A stretch of DNA of 64,000 nucleotides, from NCBI GenBank assembly GCA_017560825.1, contig JAFZED010000073.1:62001-126000 (forward strand), in the 5' to 3' direction. The notes under the pieces are model-generated. The model saw nothing but the letters and a program-made list of their open reading frames with translations. It searched no databases and was not told the origin of the DNA. The position numbers and the translations under genes were made by a program. Position 1 is the stretch's first letter; each line of letters starts with the position of its first letter. This DNA is from Bacteroidales bacterium (GTDB taxonomy: Bacteria; Bacteroidota; Bacteroidia; Bacteroidales; UBA932). This document shows positions 44,601 to 51,882 of this stretch, in pieces.

Positions 44601-44821
44601 TTTGTAGCACCGGACAAGGAATTGTCTTTTCCTACATAGAAACCGCAGCTGTAGACAATATCCTCTGTCCCTTTCGGAACTGTGGAAGTCATCTCGAATG
44701 AAGACTCTTCACACTTCACCTGTGCAAGGGAAGGGATAAGGATTTCATCTGGAGAGCGCTCTTCCTTCAGGCAGGAAACGGCTGCGAGGAGGAGCGACAT
44801 ATATACGAGCAATCTTTTCAT
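41693..44821 (-). CDS. Large lipoprotein of ten FN3-like repeats
   Basis: A 1042-residue outer-membrane lipoprotein (lipobox AAVSC) made of ten units of about 97-100 residues. From unit 3 onward each carries ..D.T..SA...G.V...G...TE.GF..S/W....P, then L....Y..RAYAVN..G..YGE...F.T, an FN3-like fold. Units 3, 5 and 7 (GFVW.EGDG.PT) alternate with units 4 and 6 (GFYYST...VD), so the array grew by duplicating a two-unit block. The C-terminus ends DDFKPEVDWD, echoing the Asp/Trp tail of the next gene. It is probably surface-exposed and may act in adhesion or as a scaffold. Four of the window's seven CATG sites lie in it. Confidence 0.8.
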   Translation of the reverse strand: MKRLLVYMSLLLAAVSCLKEERSPDEILIPSLAQVKCEESSFEMTSTVPKGTEDIVYSCGFYVGKDNSLSGATKVTATMQANTFSAPLPSRYYGTDYYICSFVTNGHELEFKSDVTTFSLKSIEEYVGFGDVTILNYDKDSRVVEISVAADIWSGVQISEIGVCYGKDQTSLTLDGTHTAGKWSAATTRNSEQGLVTITLTGFDDATEYYLRPYIKDGDYLSFGDIVPFYIPTTPIVLTSEPAGVTATSAEFIGEVVSDGGSTVSERGFVWLEGDSVPTTASNKRVIDGTTGPMSYVAGLSPNKEYTYCAYAVNQFGTAYGAPVRFTTPVDLPEVSPAVVSSVTANTAVFSGVVSYHGGETVSEVGFYYSTEQDVDTETSLKVNQAYAGDDFSLEAKELLPNTDYYVKSYAVNTAGVAYGEVKTFKTSSSSPTVVTVGVTDITSTSALLAGSVVSDNGAEITEKGFVWIQGDGTPTMESHKLKAEGSADEFSARLDNLEQNKRYSFRAYAVNSKGTSLGEIVMFSTSAGLPVLSSIDVSDITSTSAKFSSTVIGHGGSTVTEVGFYYSTSPEVDPELSDKVSQQYAKDAFTLSVSELQIYQKYYVKAYAVNPAGVAFSSVVEFVTLSSTPVVNTISASDITPSTATLNGEVVTDNGASITERGFMWVEGKGIPTMSSDVIKVGGTTGHFSSILSELKPNQVYSYRAYAKNANGTSYGETIEVATVPDQMALTTGQADDVTPLSASISGTITYYGGNEIVECGVCWSTTQDPTVADSHVAATETASDFTVTLTGLNENTTYYARAYATAKSGVSYYGNHVLFTTPYIVVLPASSKVVVTDITVSGATVSSRVTSDGHGTVTDTGFVYSTSSSPTIDDSKISCGVQAGDYTSQLTGLADGTTYYVRSYVSNEIGTAYGEEVAFTTVAIKLPDLTSVTVANVTYNSASFSAQVASLNNGILSDAGFVYSTSPGPDVNSNKLSCGKTTALEAPSVPLRASTTYYVRAYAVNEKGIAYGGEMSFTTEESPGRSDVDADDFKPEVDWD

Positions 44822-44843
44822 AGAAGATCTTAGTTTTTCTAGT

Positions 44844-46397
44844 TTAGAGCATTACGCCGATGCCGACTTCGGCAGCAGTGTACTTGAATGCGGTAGTGGA
44901 AACACCGGCAGAGAGGGCTACAGGGCCGAATTTGAATATAAGGCCCGCCTCAGCGCTGATTCCGGCATAGGTGTAGTCTGTGATGTTGGCCCATTTGCCG
45001 CCTGCATCCTGCCACATTATCTTTCTTGCGCCATAGCCGGCTCCGAAGTAAGGATAAAGTGACTTTGCCGCACGCAGGAGCATACCTCCGGACACAGTCA
45101 TAATGGATTCCGCCTTAGCTCCTGAAGGCCAGAAATAGCCGCCGGATGCGATATTCAGGTCGCTTGTTGCATCATATAATCCCTTGGTTGAATCGAAGTT
45201 GCTTCTGTACTTCACATAACCACCGACTGTCTTCACATAACCGAGCATTGCTCCATAAGACAGACTCGGATAGACGCTTGCAGATGCCATTGCAAGGAAA
45301 TGGTTTTCATACGGAACAAGTGACTCGGTCATATCCACTGTCAGTTCGGTCATTTCAGGTGTTATGGTGATATTCTTTATATATGGATAATATCCCGACT
45401 GCTTGATCTTTATTTCGTAAGACCCTGGAGAGACCTCTTCTGTCAACGATCCATTACCTTTCAACTTACCATTAATCCACATCTTGGCTTCATCCGGTGC
45501 ATTTATTGAGAGCCCAGCAATCATTCGGTCAAGAACAATATGACGAGATACACTTGTAGTATCCACTGTCACGGTTCCTGTCTTATCGTGGTAGCCTTTG
45601 CTGAAAACTCTGTAATCGTAGGTTCCGAATCTTGTTCTTCTGTTAATGACTCCATCTTCTGATGTAAGTGTCTCACCATCAATCTCTACTGATGCTTCGA
45701 ACGGAACTAGTTTGAAGACAAGGTTGCCATAAAGAAGATCACTGTTCTTAAGTTCAATATTGAAGCTGACAATATCTGCAGAAACCGAGATATGCTTATA
45801 TGCTTCCTCTGTTCCGTGAACGAGACGCAGGTCGTGTTCACCGCCGGAAACTCCCTGTAAGGTAAGCATATGGTCGTGACCGATAACTCCTTGATAGACA
45901 TCATCAAGGAATACTTCTGCTCCTTGAGTCATACACACGATTGTCACAGGAACTGTAAGTTCGTTCCAAGCTTCCATTCTATACTCCTTGTTACCTTCTA
46001 GACTAAGGTCTACAGAGTTAGAATCTCCGAGTCTGTCGTGATGGAGATAAAAACGTGTACTCTTTTGGGCAGTTATCTCGATTATGATTCCGTTTCCTTC
46101 ATAAGCGACCTCGTGCTTCATCACAAGCACGTTACCGCCAATGGTACGAACCTCAAGCTCAGACACCTCCTGCGGAGTTAGTCTGCTGATGTGAATCTTT
46201 ACACGGGCACACGCACGCCTTGAGCGGTCCATACTGATGGGATCAAGAGCAAGTCCGGTCACGGCGTCGGCATTTATATGGGTAAGAGATGTGCCGTCCA
46301 GCACGAGCGTAGACGATGCAGAGGACTGTGCATATATCGGCAGCGAAACAAAAAACAAAGCCAATATGCACAACCACTTGTGGGAAATAGTTGTCAT
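44844..46397 (-). CDS. Exported PEGA-repeat protein with C-terminal barrel-like domain
   Basis: A 517-residue protein with a signal peptide (to about residue 24). After an N-terminal beta domain with VKIHISRLTPQEVSELEV come three PEGA-like units at about 155-215, 225-285 and 293-350 (AEVFLDDVYQGVIG, ASVEIDGETLTSEDG and AKMWINGKLKGNGS). The last 160 residues are amphipathic strands (AMASASVYPSLSYGAMLGYVK to AAEVGIGVML), probably an outer-membrane barrel. It is first in the four-gene operon and could be the membrane anchor or exporter partner for the lipoproteins. A 263-nt leader precedes it. Confidence 0.72.
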   Translation of the reverse strand: MTTISHKWLCILALFFVSLPIYAQSSASSTLVLDGTSLTHINADAVTGLALDPISMDRSRRACARVKIHISRLTPQEVSELEVRTIGGNVLVMKHEVAYEGNGIIIEITAQKSTRFYLHHDRLGDSNSVDLSLEGNKEYRMEAWNELTVPVTIVCMTQGAEVFLDDVYQGVIGHDHMLTLQGVSGGEHDLRLVHGTEEAYKHISVSADIVSFNIELKNSDLLYGNLVFKLVPFEASVEIDGETLTSEDGVINRRTRFGTYDYRVFSKGYHDKTGTVTVDTTSVSRHIVLDRMIAGLSINAPDEAKMWINGKLKGNGSLTEEVSPGSYEIKIKQSGYYPYIKNITITPEMTELTVDMTESLVPYENHFLAMASASVYPSLSYGAMLGYVKTVGGYVKYRSNFDSTKGLYDATSDLNIASGGYFWPSGAKAESIMTVSGGMLLRAAKSLYPYFGAGYGARKIMWQDAGGKWANITDYTYAGISAEAGLIFKFGPVALSAGVSTTAFKYTAAEVGIGVML

Positions 46398-46645
46398 AAA
46401 ACGTATGTAATAGATGCACTACGAGAAAGTGTGGAGTCCGTTCCGTCTATCTAGTAAGAGGTTCTGACAAAACCTTGAATCAAATAAACGTAGCAATACC
46501 CCACACTCGAATAGATATGAGGTACTCGGCGCAAGAATGCACCGATGCCATTACCCAAACAAGAATGAGTGTCATTCGTACGTCATTGATTCGTTGAAAC
46601 TGTCAGATTTCGTACTAAGGACAGAAAAACACTTTCTAAAAATAT

Positions 46646-46675
46646 GTCACCGGAAAATCCGGCGACACAAAGATA
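46646..46675 (-). promoter_or_regulatory. Predicted promoter and leader-start hairpin of the surface operon
   Basis: Minus strand TATCTTTG lies at 46668-46675. Immediately downstream, at the expected transcript start, GTCGCCGG and CCGGTGAC (46646-46666) form a hairpin. The leader to the PEGA start at 46397 is about 260 nt long with no other clear signal. The gap 46398-46827 is otherwise empty. Confidence 0.55.
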
Positions 46676-46827
46676 CAAAGATTTTTGATTCGCACAACAC
46701 TCATTCTCAACGGGTATTGCCGATGTAATAATAGTAACTACTATGGGATAACAAAAGAGCCCGCCATCCAGATGCAGATAACATCTGTGGCGAGCTATAA
46801 GCCTGGGTACTATACTGGCGTATATGT

Positions 46828-47001
46828 TTAAAGTCGAATTGGATACACTTCCTTCTCGTACTCTTCAACAAGAGCAGAAAGCATATCAAGTTCTTTCAGA
46901 CGAGGATCGTCTGACGGGGTTTCTTCATTTGTTTCAAAGAAGAGTTGATCAATGCGCGCCATAATCGCCGCATATTCTTTCTCTGTTTTAATGTACGACA
47001 T
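46828..47001 (-). CDS. Orphan HigA-like N-terminal module (57 residues)
   Basis: A 57-residue frame, starting at the ATG at 47001, with EYAAIMARIDQLF near residues 9-21 and DPRLKELDMLSALVEEYEKEVYPI near residues 32-55. This is the helical N-terminal part found in HigA-type antitoxins of Bacteroidota, which normally continues into an XRE helix-turn-helix domain. Here the frame stops two residues after YPI and no HTH follows in any frame. No HigB toxin is adjacent. It could be a remnant or a short stand-alone regulator. A 60-codon overlapping frame at 46707-46889 is not supported. Confidence 0.55.
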   Translation of the reverse strand: MSYIKTEKEYAAIMARIDQLFFETNEETPSDDPRLKELDMLSALVEEYEKEVYPIRL

Positions 47002-47060
47002 ATCAAATAGTTTTTAGTGCCCACAAAATTAAGACAAATTTCATTATGCTTAAATCATTT

Positions 47061-47918
47061 TTAGACTATTTGTTCTACTATGTGGAGGGGTAAGTGGGAA
47101 ATCCTTGCTATCTGCTTGGCTCCTGCTCTGAAGTTTTTCTTCAGAAGGGAGCAAAGGGTGAGGCGCTGCTCCATAGACAATTGAGACAGGGATTCCTTTT
47201 GGAATTCTTTATATATCAGTTCCTTCATCTGGGTCACTATTTCCTGATCAGACAGACTCACATTGTCTGCTATACCGAATTTGATTTCCACCTCACCTTC
47301 AACTTTTCTGGAAAGCATATTCAGGAATCTTGCCGGATGTTTGAATATACCTTCAACCATTTTGACATCCACATAGCACTCTTGGAGAATAATTCCATTT
47401 TCGTCGACGCAGTAATGACTCGGCACTGGAGACTCTGATTTCAGAATACCACAACGCTTTCTGAAGCTCATTTCATTCAAGTTAAACGATCGAGGCTTAG
47501 TTCCGCCATTGAAGTATGCCGCCAAAGAAGACCACGGATAAAAATAAGGAATCATACAAATGCCGGCAGCTAATGAATTGCGGAGTACATAGACGATTGC
47601 ATTTTCAAGGTACTGTTCTGTATCAATGTAGTTTACTTGCAATTTCAGGTTGAGGAGTCCCTGAACACAACCATAGGCCTGACGCATTCGCATTGCGCAT
47701 CTTCGTTTGTACTCCTCTGCAAACTTCAAACACTGTTCCCTTGTCCCGTAAAGTATAAAATGGAAATGATTGCTCATAAGACAGAATGCCAGAATGGAGA
47801 TATCAAATCCTAAGACAGTTAAGGCAATGTCATTCATACCACGGATAAAGTCTTCCCTACTCCTGAAAATGTCGTTACGTTCCAGCCCGCTGCTGCTGAT
47901 GTGATAGAAACCTTTCAT
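47061..47918 (-). CDS. REP-associated (Y1-type) transposase-like protein
   Basis: A 285-residue protein of the IS200/Y1_Tnp superfamily (RAYT group). The start MKGFYHISSSGLERNDIFRS leads to the HUH motif SNHFHFIL (His51 and His53). The helix that should carry the nucleophilic Tyr reads KFAEEYKRRCAMRMRQAYG; the usual RRYxxYFN pattern has Cys at the Tyr position, with Tyr70 as a nearby alternative. A C-terminal helical region ends in a DnaA/HTH-like domain (AGAKQIARISHLPLHIVEQIV). A long Lys-rich upstream extension to 48092 is unlikely to be translated. Palindromic repeats lie just upstream (48.2-48.7 kb). Confidence 0.78.
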   Translation of the reverse strand: MKGFYHISSSGLERNDIFRSREDFIRGMNDIALTVLGFDISILAFCLMSNHFHFILYGTREQCLKFAEEYKRRCAMRMRQAYGCVQGLLNLKLQVNYIDTEQYLENAIVYVLRNSLAAGICMIPYFYPWSSLAAYFNGGTKPRSFNLNEMSFRKRCGILKSESPVPSHYCVDENGIILQECYVDVKMVEGIFKHPARFLNMLSRKVEGEVEIKFGIADNVSLSDQEIVTQMKELIYKEFQKESLSQLSMEQRLTLCSLLKKNFRAGAKQIARISHLPLHIVEQIV

Positions 47919-48235
47919 ACTTTTTTGCTGCAATTTAGACAGGCTCAGAGAAAGAATCATCAAATCATAAAAAAGATTCTGCAGAAATTTCTTTTTCTTT
48001 AAGGTTTTCAATCTTTTTTTAACGACTTTGAATTTATTTTTAACAAATTTAGTGATGGAATTTCTTGTTTTGATGTCTGCCAGGAGGCACAAAACAAGTC
48101 GTGCGAGCCTTTAGGTCGAGCTCGCGCGGTTTGTTTTGAGGGGGCGGTCCTGGTTTCGGACGACCGTGCTGCCGATGATGACCGATGTGGGAGATTGGTT
48201 GTCCTGAGGATAGATGTACAATATAATATATGGCC

Positions 48236-48361
48236 GTGGTCGGCGAATACGCCGGCCGACCACTATATAGTCTTCCGCCGCACCATCGCCGGCCAAAAGC
48301 AGGGCCGGCGACTCAAAGCCTCCAGCGCGAACGAAACCCAAAGGGTTCGCGCCGGAGGCTT
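48236..48361. repeat. Three consecutive palindromes
   Basis: GTGGTCGGC/GCCGGCCGACCAC (48236-48263), TCGCCGGCC/GGGCCGGCGA (48285-48310), and a 19-bp stem AAAGCCTCC-GCGCGAAC/GTTCGCGC-GGAGGCTTT (48314-48361). The last contains GAACGAAACCCAAAGGGTTCGC, related to the GAACCCAAGGGTTC palindrome near tRNA-His. Noncoding structured DNA between RAYT and the rnf operon. Confidence 0.8.
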
Positions 48362-48381
48362 TGTGCGCTTGCAGGACGAGG

Positions 48382-48737
48382 ACCTCCGACGGAAATGCAG
48401 GGAAAGTGTCGGAGGTGTCAGGCGAAAGAAGGGGACCTCCGACAGAAATGCGGGGAAAGTGTCGGAGGTGCCGGGAAAAAGAGGGGGACCTCCGACGGAA
48501 ATGCAAGGAAAGTGTCGGAGGTGCCGGGAAAAAGAGAGGGACCTCCGACGGAAATGCGGGAAAAGTGTCGGAGGTGCCGGGAAAAAGAGGGGGACCTCCG
48601 ACGGAAATGCGGGAAAAGTGTCGGAGGTGCCGGGAAAAAGAGGGGGACCTCCGACGGAAATGCTGGAAAAGTGTCGGAGGTGTCGGGCAAAAGAGAGGGA
48701 CCTCCGACAGATTCGCGGGGAATTTGTCGGAGGTCCT
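48382..48737. repeat. Seven-unit 53-bp palindromic tandem repeat
   Basis: Copies of GACCTCCGAC start at 48382, 48435, 48488, 48541, 48594, 48647 and 48700, exactly 53 bp apart. In each unit ACCTCCGAC and GTCGGAGGT form a stem around an 18-20 nt loop (GGAAATGCGGGAAAAGT type), followed by a CCGGGAAAAAGAGG linker. The last unit is partial. Because 53 is not a multiple of three and stops are rare, all frames look open here, but none is coding. Confidence 0.93.
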
Positions 48738-48744
48738 TCGGTTG

Positions 48745-48939
48745 TCAGGGGTTCAGGAGGTCAACGTTTACGAAGCCGTTGATTTCCTGGATAAGTTCTA
48801 CTGAGGCGAGGGCCTTTCGCCGGATGTCGTCTGTGGCATCTGTTGCGGAGGCGGCCTCTCTATAGATGTTGATGGCTTCTCCGAAGCGGTTGTTGCGGCG
48901 GAGAGCCTCAGCTTGATTCAATAGTTCCTGTGCTGTCAT
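48745..48939 (-). CDS. Small TPR-like protein downstream of rnfA
   Basis: A 64-residue protein with a helix-turn-helix tandem typical of one and a half TPR repeats: AQELLNQAEALRRNNRFGEAINIYREA then DDIRRKALASVELI, ending NGFVNVDLLNP. It begins 20 bp after rnfA on the same strand and is probably translated as the last gene of the rnf operon. Such small TPR proteins occur widely in Bacteroidota. The function is unknown. The 53-bp repeats lie immediately downstream. Confidence 0.65.
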   Translation of the reverse strand: MTAQELLNQAEALRRNNRFGEAINIYREAASATDATDDIRRKALASVELIQEINGFVNVDLLNP

Positions 48940-48959
48940 TTCTGCAGAGCAGCTATGGC

Positions 48960-49559
48960 TTACACGAGTCCTGAGAAGCCCATAAAGGCCATTGCGAGGA
49001 TACCTGCTGTGATAAGAGCAATCGGAATGCCCTTGAATGCCTTAGGGACATCATTGAGGGCAAGCTGCTCGCGGAGGCCGGCGAAGAGCACCATTGCGAG
49101 GCCGAAGCCGAGCGATGTTGCGAAAGCGTACACGGTGGCCTCACCGAGGTTCATCATACCGTCTGCAGCAGCTGCAAATGGAGATGACTTCTGAACAACT
49201 GTCAAAGCGACACCGAGTACGGCGCAGTTAGTAGTGATCAGAGGGAGGAAGATACCGAGTGCCGAGTAAAGTGACGGGCTGATCTTCTTGAGGACGATCT
49301 CAACCATCTGCACAAGGGCAGCGATCACAAGGATGAATGAGATTGTCTGGAGGAACTCAAGACCGAGTGCGGCCAGAAGAGAGTTCAGGAGATAAGTCAC
49401 CACAGTGGCAAGGGTAATCACGAAGCACACTGCCATCGACATACCTGTCGCTGTGCTGAGCTTGTTGGAAACACCCAGGAAAGGACAGATTCCGAGGAAC
49501 TGTGAAAGCAGGATATTATTTACGAATATCGCTGAAATGATGATAAGTATATATTCCAT
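48960..49559 (-). CDS. rnfA: Rnf complex subunit RnfA
   Basis: A 199-residue integral membrane protein with six transmembrane helices, the usual RnfA length. It starts [20 protein letters not shown] and contains [12 protein letters not shown] near residue 23 and [13 protein letters not shown] near residue 105, hallmarks of RnfA/NqrE with the conserved Cys that binds iron-sulfur at the membrane core with RnfE. The Rnf complex couples reduced ferredoxin oxidation with NAD+ to ion pumping across the inner membrane. Confidence 0.95.
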   Translation of the reverse strand: MEYILIIISAIFVNNILLSQFLGICPFLGVSNKLSTATGMSMAVCFVITLATVVTYLLNSLLAALGLEFLQTISFILVIAALVQMVEIVLKKISPSLYSALGIFLPLITTNCAVLGVALTVVQKSSPFAAAADGMMNLGEATVYAFATSLGFGLAMVLFAGLREQLALNDVPKAFKGIPIALITAGILAMAFMGFSGLV

Positions 49560-49561
49560 AA

Positions 49562-50167
49562 TTACTCTGCCTTTTTAGTAGTTAATTTCCTGAAGATCAC
49601 GATGAGGTAGCCAAGCGCGAGGAAGGCTCCCGGCGCAAGCACGAATGCGAGGATACCGTCACCCGAGATGAACTTCCAGCCGAACATAGAGCCGCTTCCA
49701 AGAATCTCACGCACGAGTCCGAGGAGGGTAAGCGAACAGGTGAATCCAAGTCCGATTCCAAGTCCGTCGAGAGCTGAGTCAACAACAGAATTCTTGTTGG
49801 CAAATGCCTCAGCACGGCCAAGCACGATACAGTTCACCACGATGAGCGGGATGAAGAGTCCGAGAGTCTCGTACACATCAGGAACATATGCCTGCATAAT
49901 GAACTGAAGGAGTGTCACGAAAGTCGCGATCACAACGATGTATGAAGGGATACGCACCTTGTCAGGGATGAATGATGCGATCGCCGAGATCACCATATTG
50001 GACAGGATGAGGACGAACATAGTGGCAAGTCCCATACTCATTCCGTTGATGGCAGAAGTGGTTGTGGCCAATGTAGGACACATACCCAGAAGGAGAACAA
50101 ATGTAGGATTCTCCTTGATAAGGCCTTTAGTTATAAGTTGAAATTTTCCCATACTCTGTTCCTCCAT
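49562..50167 (-). CDS. rnfE: Rnf complex subunit RnfE
   Basis: A 201-residue six-helix membrane protein, paralogous to RnfA with inverted topology. Motifs are [22 protein letters not shown] near residue 28 and [17 protein letters not shown] near residue 110. The start at 50167 overlaps the rnfG stop, but an alternative start (MGKFQ) lies at 50152. It forms the ion channel/electron path with RnfA. Confidence 0.94.
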   Translation of the reverse strand: MEEQSMGKFQLITKGLIKENPTFVLLLGMCPTLATTTSAINGMSMGLATMFVLILSNMVISAIASFIPDKVRIPSYIVVIATFVTLLQFIMQAYVPDVYETLGLFIPLIVVNCIVLGRAEAFANKNSVVDSALDGLGIGLGFTCSLTLLGLVREILGSGSMFGWKFISGDGILAFVLAPGAFLALGYLIVIFRKLTTKKAE

Positions 50168-50793
50168 TAAAGATTTCCCGACTCGCTCTGCTCGCTCGAA
50201 ATGACATCGTCTTCCATAAGGAGCATAGGTGTTCGTCCGATAGCATCAAAAACTTTCACTGCAAGGGCAAGACCGTCAGCGTAGGCACGTGAAGTGATGG
50301 TCGATGCTGTGATTGCATCTACATCTCCTCCGTCCTTCTTCACTGCAAGCTTCTTCGCAGAAGCGTCAAATCCCTTGAACTGGTCCGAGAACGCAGGCTC
50401 CACGCACTTTGCACCAAGACCTGGAGTCTCAGCCTGCGAGAGCACCTTTGTATTCCAGATGACACCGTTCACATCGAAGCCCACCTTGATGGCGATAGGG
50501 CCACCGAAGCCAACAGGAGCCACATTGATGGCGCAACCGACAACATTGCCGAGCTCGTCATAAGCGAGGTTATATGCATAAGAAGCGCCCTCGAACTCGA
50601 CAGTCCTCTCTTCCTCGATCTTGACTGCAGTCTCAGGAAGCACTTCCTTGATTGCAGCCTCGTTCTTAGCCGCAGCTGCAGCTGCAATAGGCTCAGCTGT
50701 AAGTGCATACACAGCAGCAAGAAGGCCTGAGCACACAAGACAGATGGCAAGAAGGCACACTGTCATATTGATGAATGATGATTTAACTGCCAT
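50167..50793 (-). CDS. rnfG: Rnf complex subunit RnfG (FMN-binding)
   Basis: A 208-residue protein with one N-terminal membrane helix and a periplasmic FMN-binding domain. The covalent FMN site is DAITASTITS (attachment Thr in the S/A-T motif) near residue 166. VGCAINVAPVGFGGPIAIKVGFD is the conserved strand before it. It overlaps rnfE by one base, and lies 2 bp after rnfD. Confidence 0.93.
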   Translation of the reverse strand: MAVKSSFINMTVCLLAICLVCSGLLAAVYALTAEPIAAAAAAKNEAAIKEVLPETAVKIEEERTVEFEGASYAYNLAYDELGNVVGCAINVAPVGFGGPIAIKVGFDVNGVIWNTKVLSQAETPGLGAKCVEPAFSDQFKGFDASAKKLAVKKDGGDVDAITASTITSRAYADGLALAVKVFDAIGRTPMLLMEDDVISSEQSESGNL

Positions 50794-50795
50794 AA

Positions 50796-51764
50796 CTAAG
50801 CCCTCCCGAATTTTTTAGTGTGGCACCATTTGTTGATAAGAGGAACCACCGCGTTCATAATGAGGATAGCAAAGGACATTCCCTCCGGATAAGCACCGAA
50901 ATAGCGCACAAGCATAGTGATCAGACCGATACCGACACCGAAGATGATTCCACCAACGTTGCTCATAGGGGAAGTCACATAGTCAGTTGCCATAAACACA
51001 GCACCGAGGAGCACACCACCAGTAAGGAGGTTGAACACAGGACCTGTGAACTCAGCAGGGTTGACTGCCCAGAAGATGCCTGAGAACACAGCCACTGTGG
51101 CAAGGATCGAAAGTGTGATGTAAGGCTTGATGACTCTGCGCGCAAGGAGATATACGAAACCGACCAGGATAGCGAGCGCCGAAAGCTCACCGGCAGATCC
51201 GCCGATGTTGCAGAAGAGCATATCCATATAGTCAAGGCCCTCAACGGCAGCTACGCCGCCTTCTTTGGCAAGTCCCAGAGGAGTCGCGCCGGTGAATGCG
51301 TCAACAGCGGCAGTGCTGATGAAACCGTTTGGCTTCGCCCAGTTTGTCATATATGTCGGGAACGAGATCAGAAGGAACACACGACCTACGATTGCAGGGT
51401 TGAAGAGGTTCTGACCGAGTCCGCCGAATGTCATCTTGGCAACGCCGATCGCTACAACCGCACCGATGAACACCACCCACCAAGGAGTAGTGGCAGGAAG
51501 GTTGAGCGCGAGAAGAATACCTGTCACAACTGCTGACATATCGCAGACTGTGCAAGGCTTGTTCAAGAGATATTTTGTAATCAGATACTCCAGCAGCACA
51601 CACGAAGCGACACTCACTCCGAGCACGAGCAGCTCTGCCCATCCGTAGAAGAGGACAGAAACGATCACTGCCGGGATCATAGCGATCACAACATCACGCA
51701 TCAAAGACTTGGTCGAAGTCTTGGTATGCAGATGCGGTGAAGGTGAAACTAATAGTTTATTCAT
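50796..51764 (-). CDS. rnfD: Rnf complex subunit RnfD
   Basis: A 322-residue polytopic membrane protein, about ten helices. The FMN phosphoester site reads DAFTGATPLG near residue 182, and the N-terminal SPSPHLHTKTSTKSLMRDVVIAM motif is typical of RnfD/NqrB. It accepts electrons from RnfG and passes them toward RnfC. Confidence 0.94.
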   Translation of the reverse strand: MNKLLVSPSPHLHTKTSTKSLMRDVVIAMIPAVIVSVLFYGWAELLVLGVSVASCVLLEYLITKYLLNKPCTVCDMSAVVTGILLALNLPATTPWWVVFIGAVVAIGVAKMTFGGLGQNLFNPAIVGRVFLLISFPTYMTNWAKPNGFISTAAVDAFTGATPLGLAKEGGVAAVEGLDYMDMLFCNIGGSAGELSALAILVGFVYLLARRVIKPYITLSILATVAVFSGIFWAVNPAEFTGPVFNLLTGGVLLGAVFMATDYVTSPMSNVGGIIFGVGIGLITMLVRYFGAYPEGMSFAILIMNAVVPLINKWCHTKKFGRA

Positions 51765-51882
51765 TTTCTTGCTTTTTTAGTTATCAATTTTCAGAGGTAG
51801 GGGACAATGGTAAAAACCGTGGCCGCCCGTGGCCTCGTGAACGGGAGGGGCCCGCGCCGAAGGCGTGGGAGGGATTTAGTTT
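51765..51882. other. 118-bp gap within the rnf operon with GC palindromes
   Basis: The only sizeable gap in the operon. It contains CCCGCGCC-GAA-GGCGTGGG and a GGCCGCCCGT-like stretch, unlike the tight spacing elsewhere. It could be a REP-like insertion or an internal transcript-processing site. No promoter box is seen. Confidence 0.45.

Noticed and set aside
46707..46889. A 60-codon minus-strand frame near the HigA-like module.
   Set aside because: It overlaps the better-supported 57-codon frame and encodes a run of Tyr and Ser with no family features.
47919..48092. An N-terminal extension of the RAYT protein by 58 residues.
   Set aside because: The stretch is Lys/Leu repeats from AT-rich DNA, and the conserved family start (KGFYHISS) follows immediately.
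48382..48737. CRISPR array.
   Set aside because: The repeat units are contiguous with near-identical interiors, so there are no unique spacers, and no cas genes are near.
48195..48865. Overlapping open frames of 147-211 codons in all three plus-strand frames, and frames on the minus strand.
   Set aside because: They are an effect of the 53-bp tandem repeat, whose unit lacks stop codons and is not a multiple of three, so every frame repeats the same low-complexity peptide.
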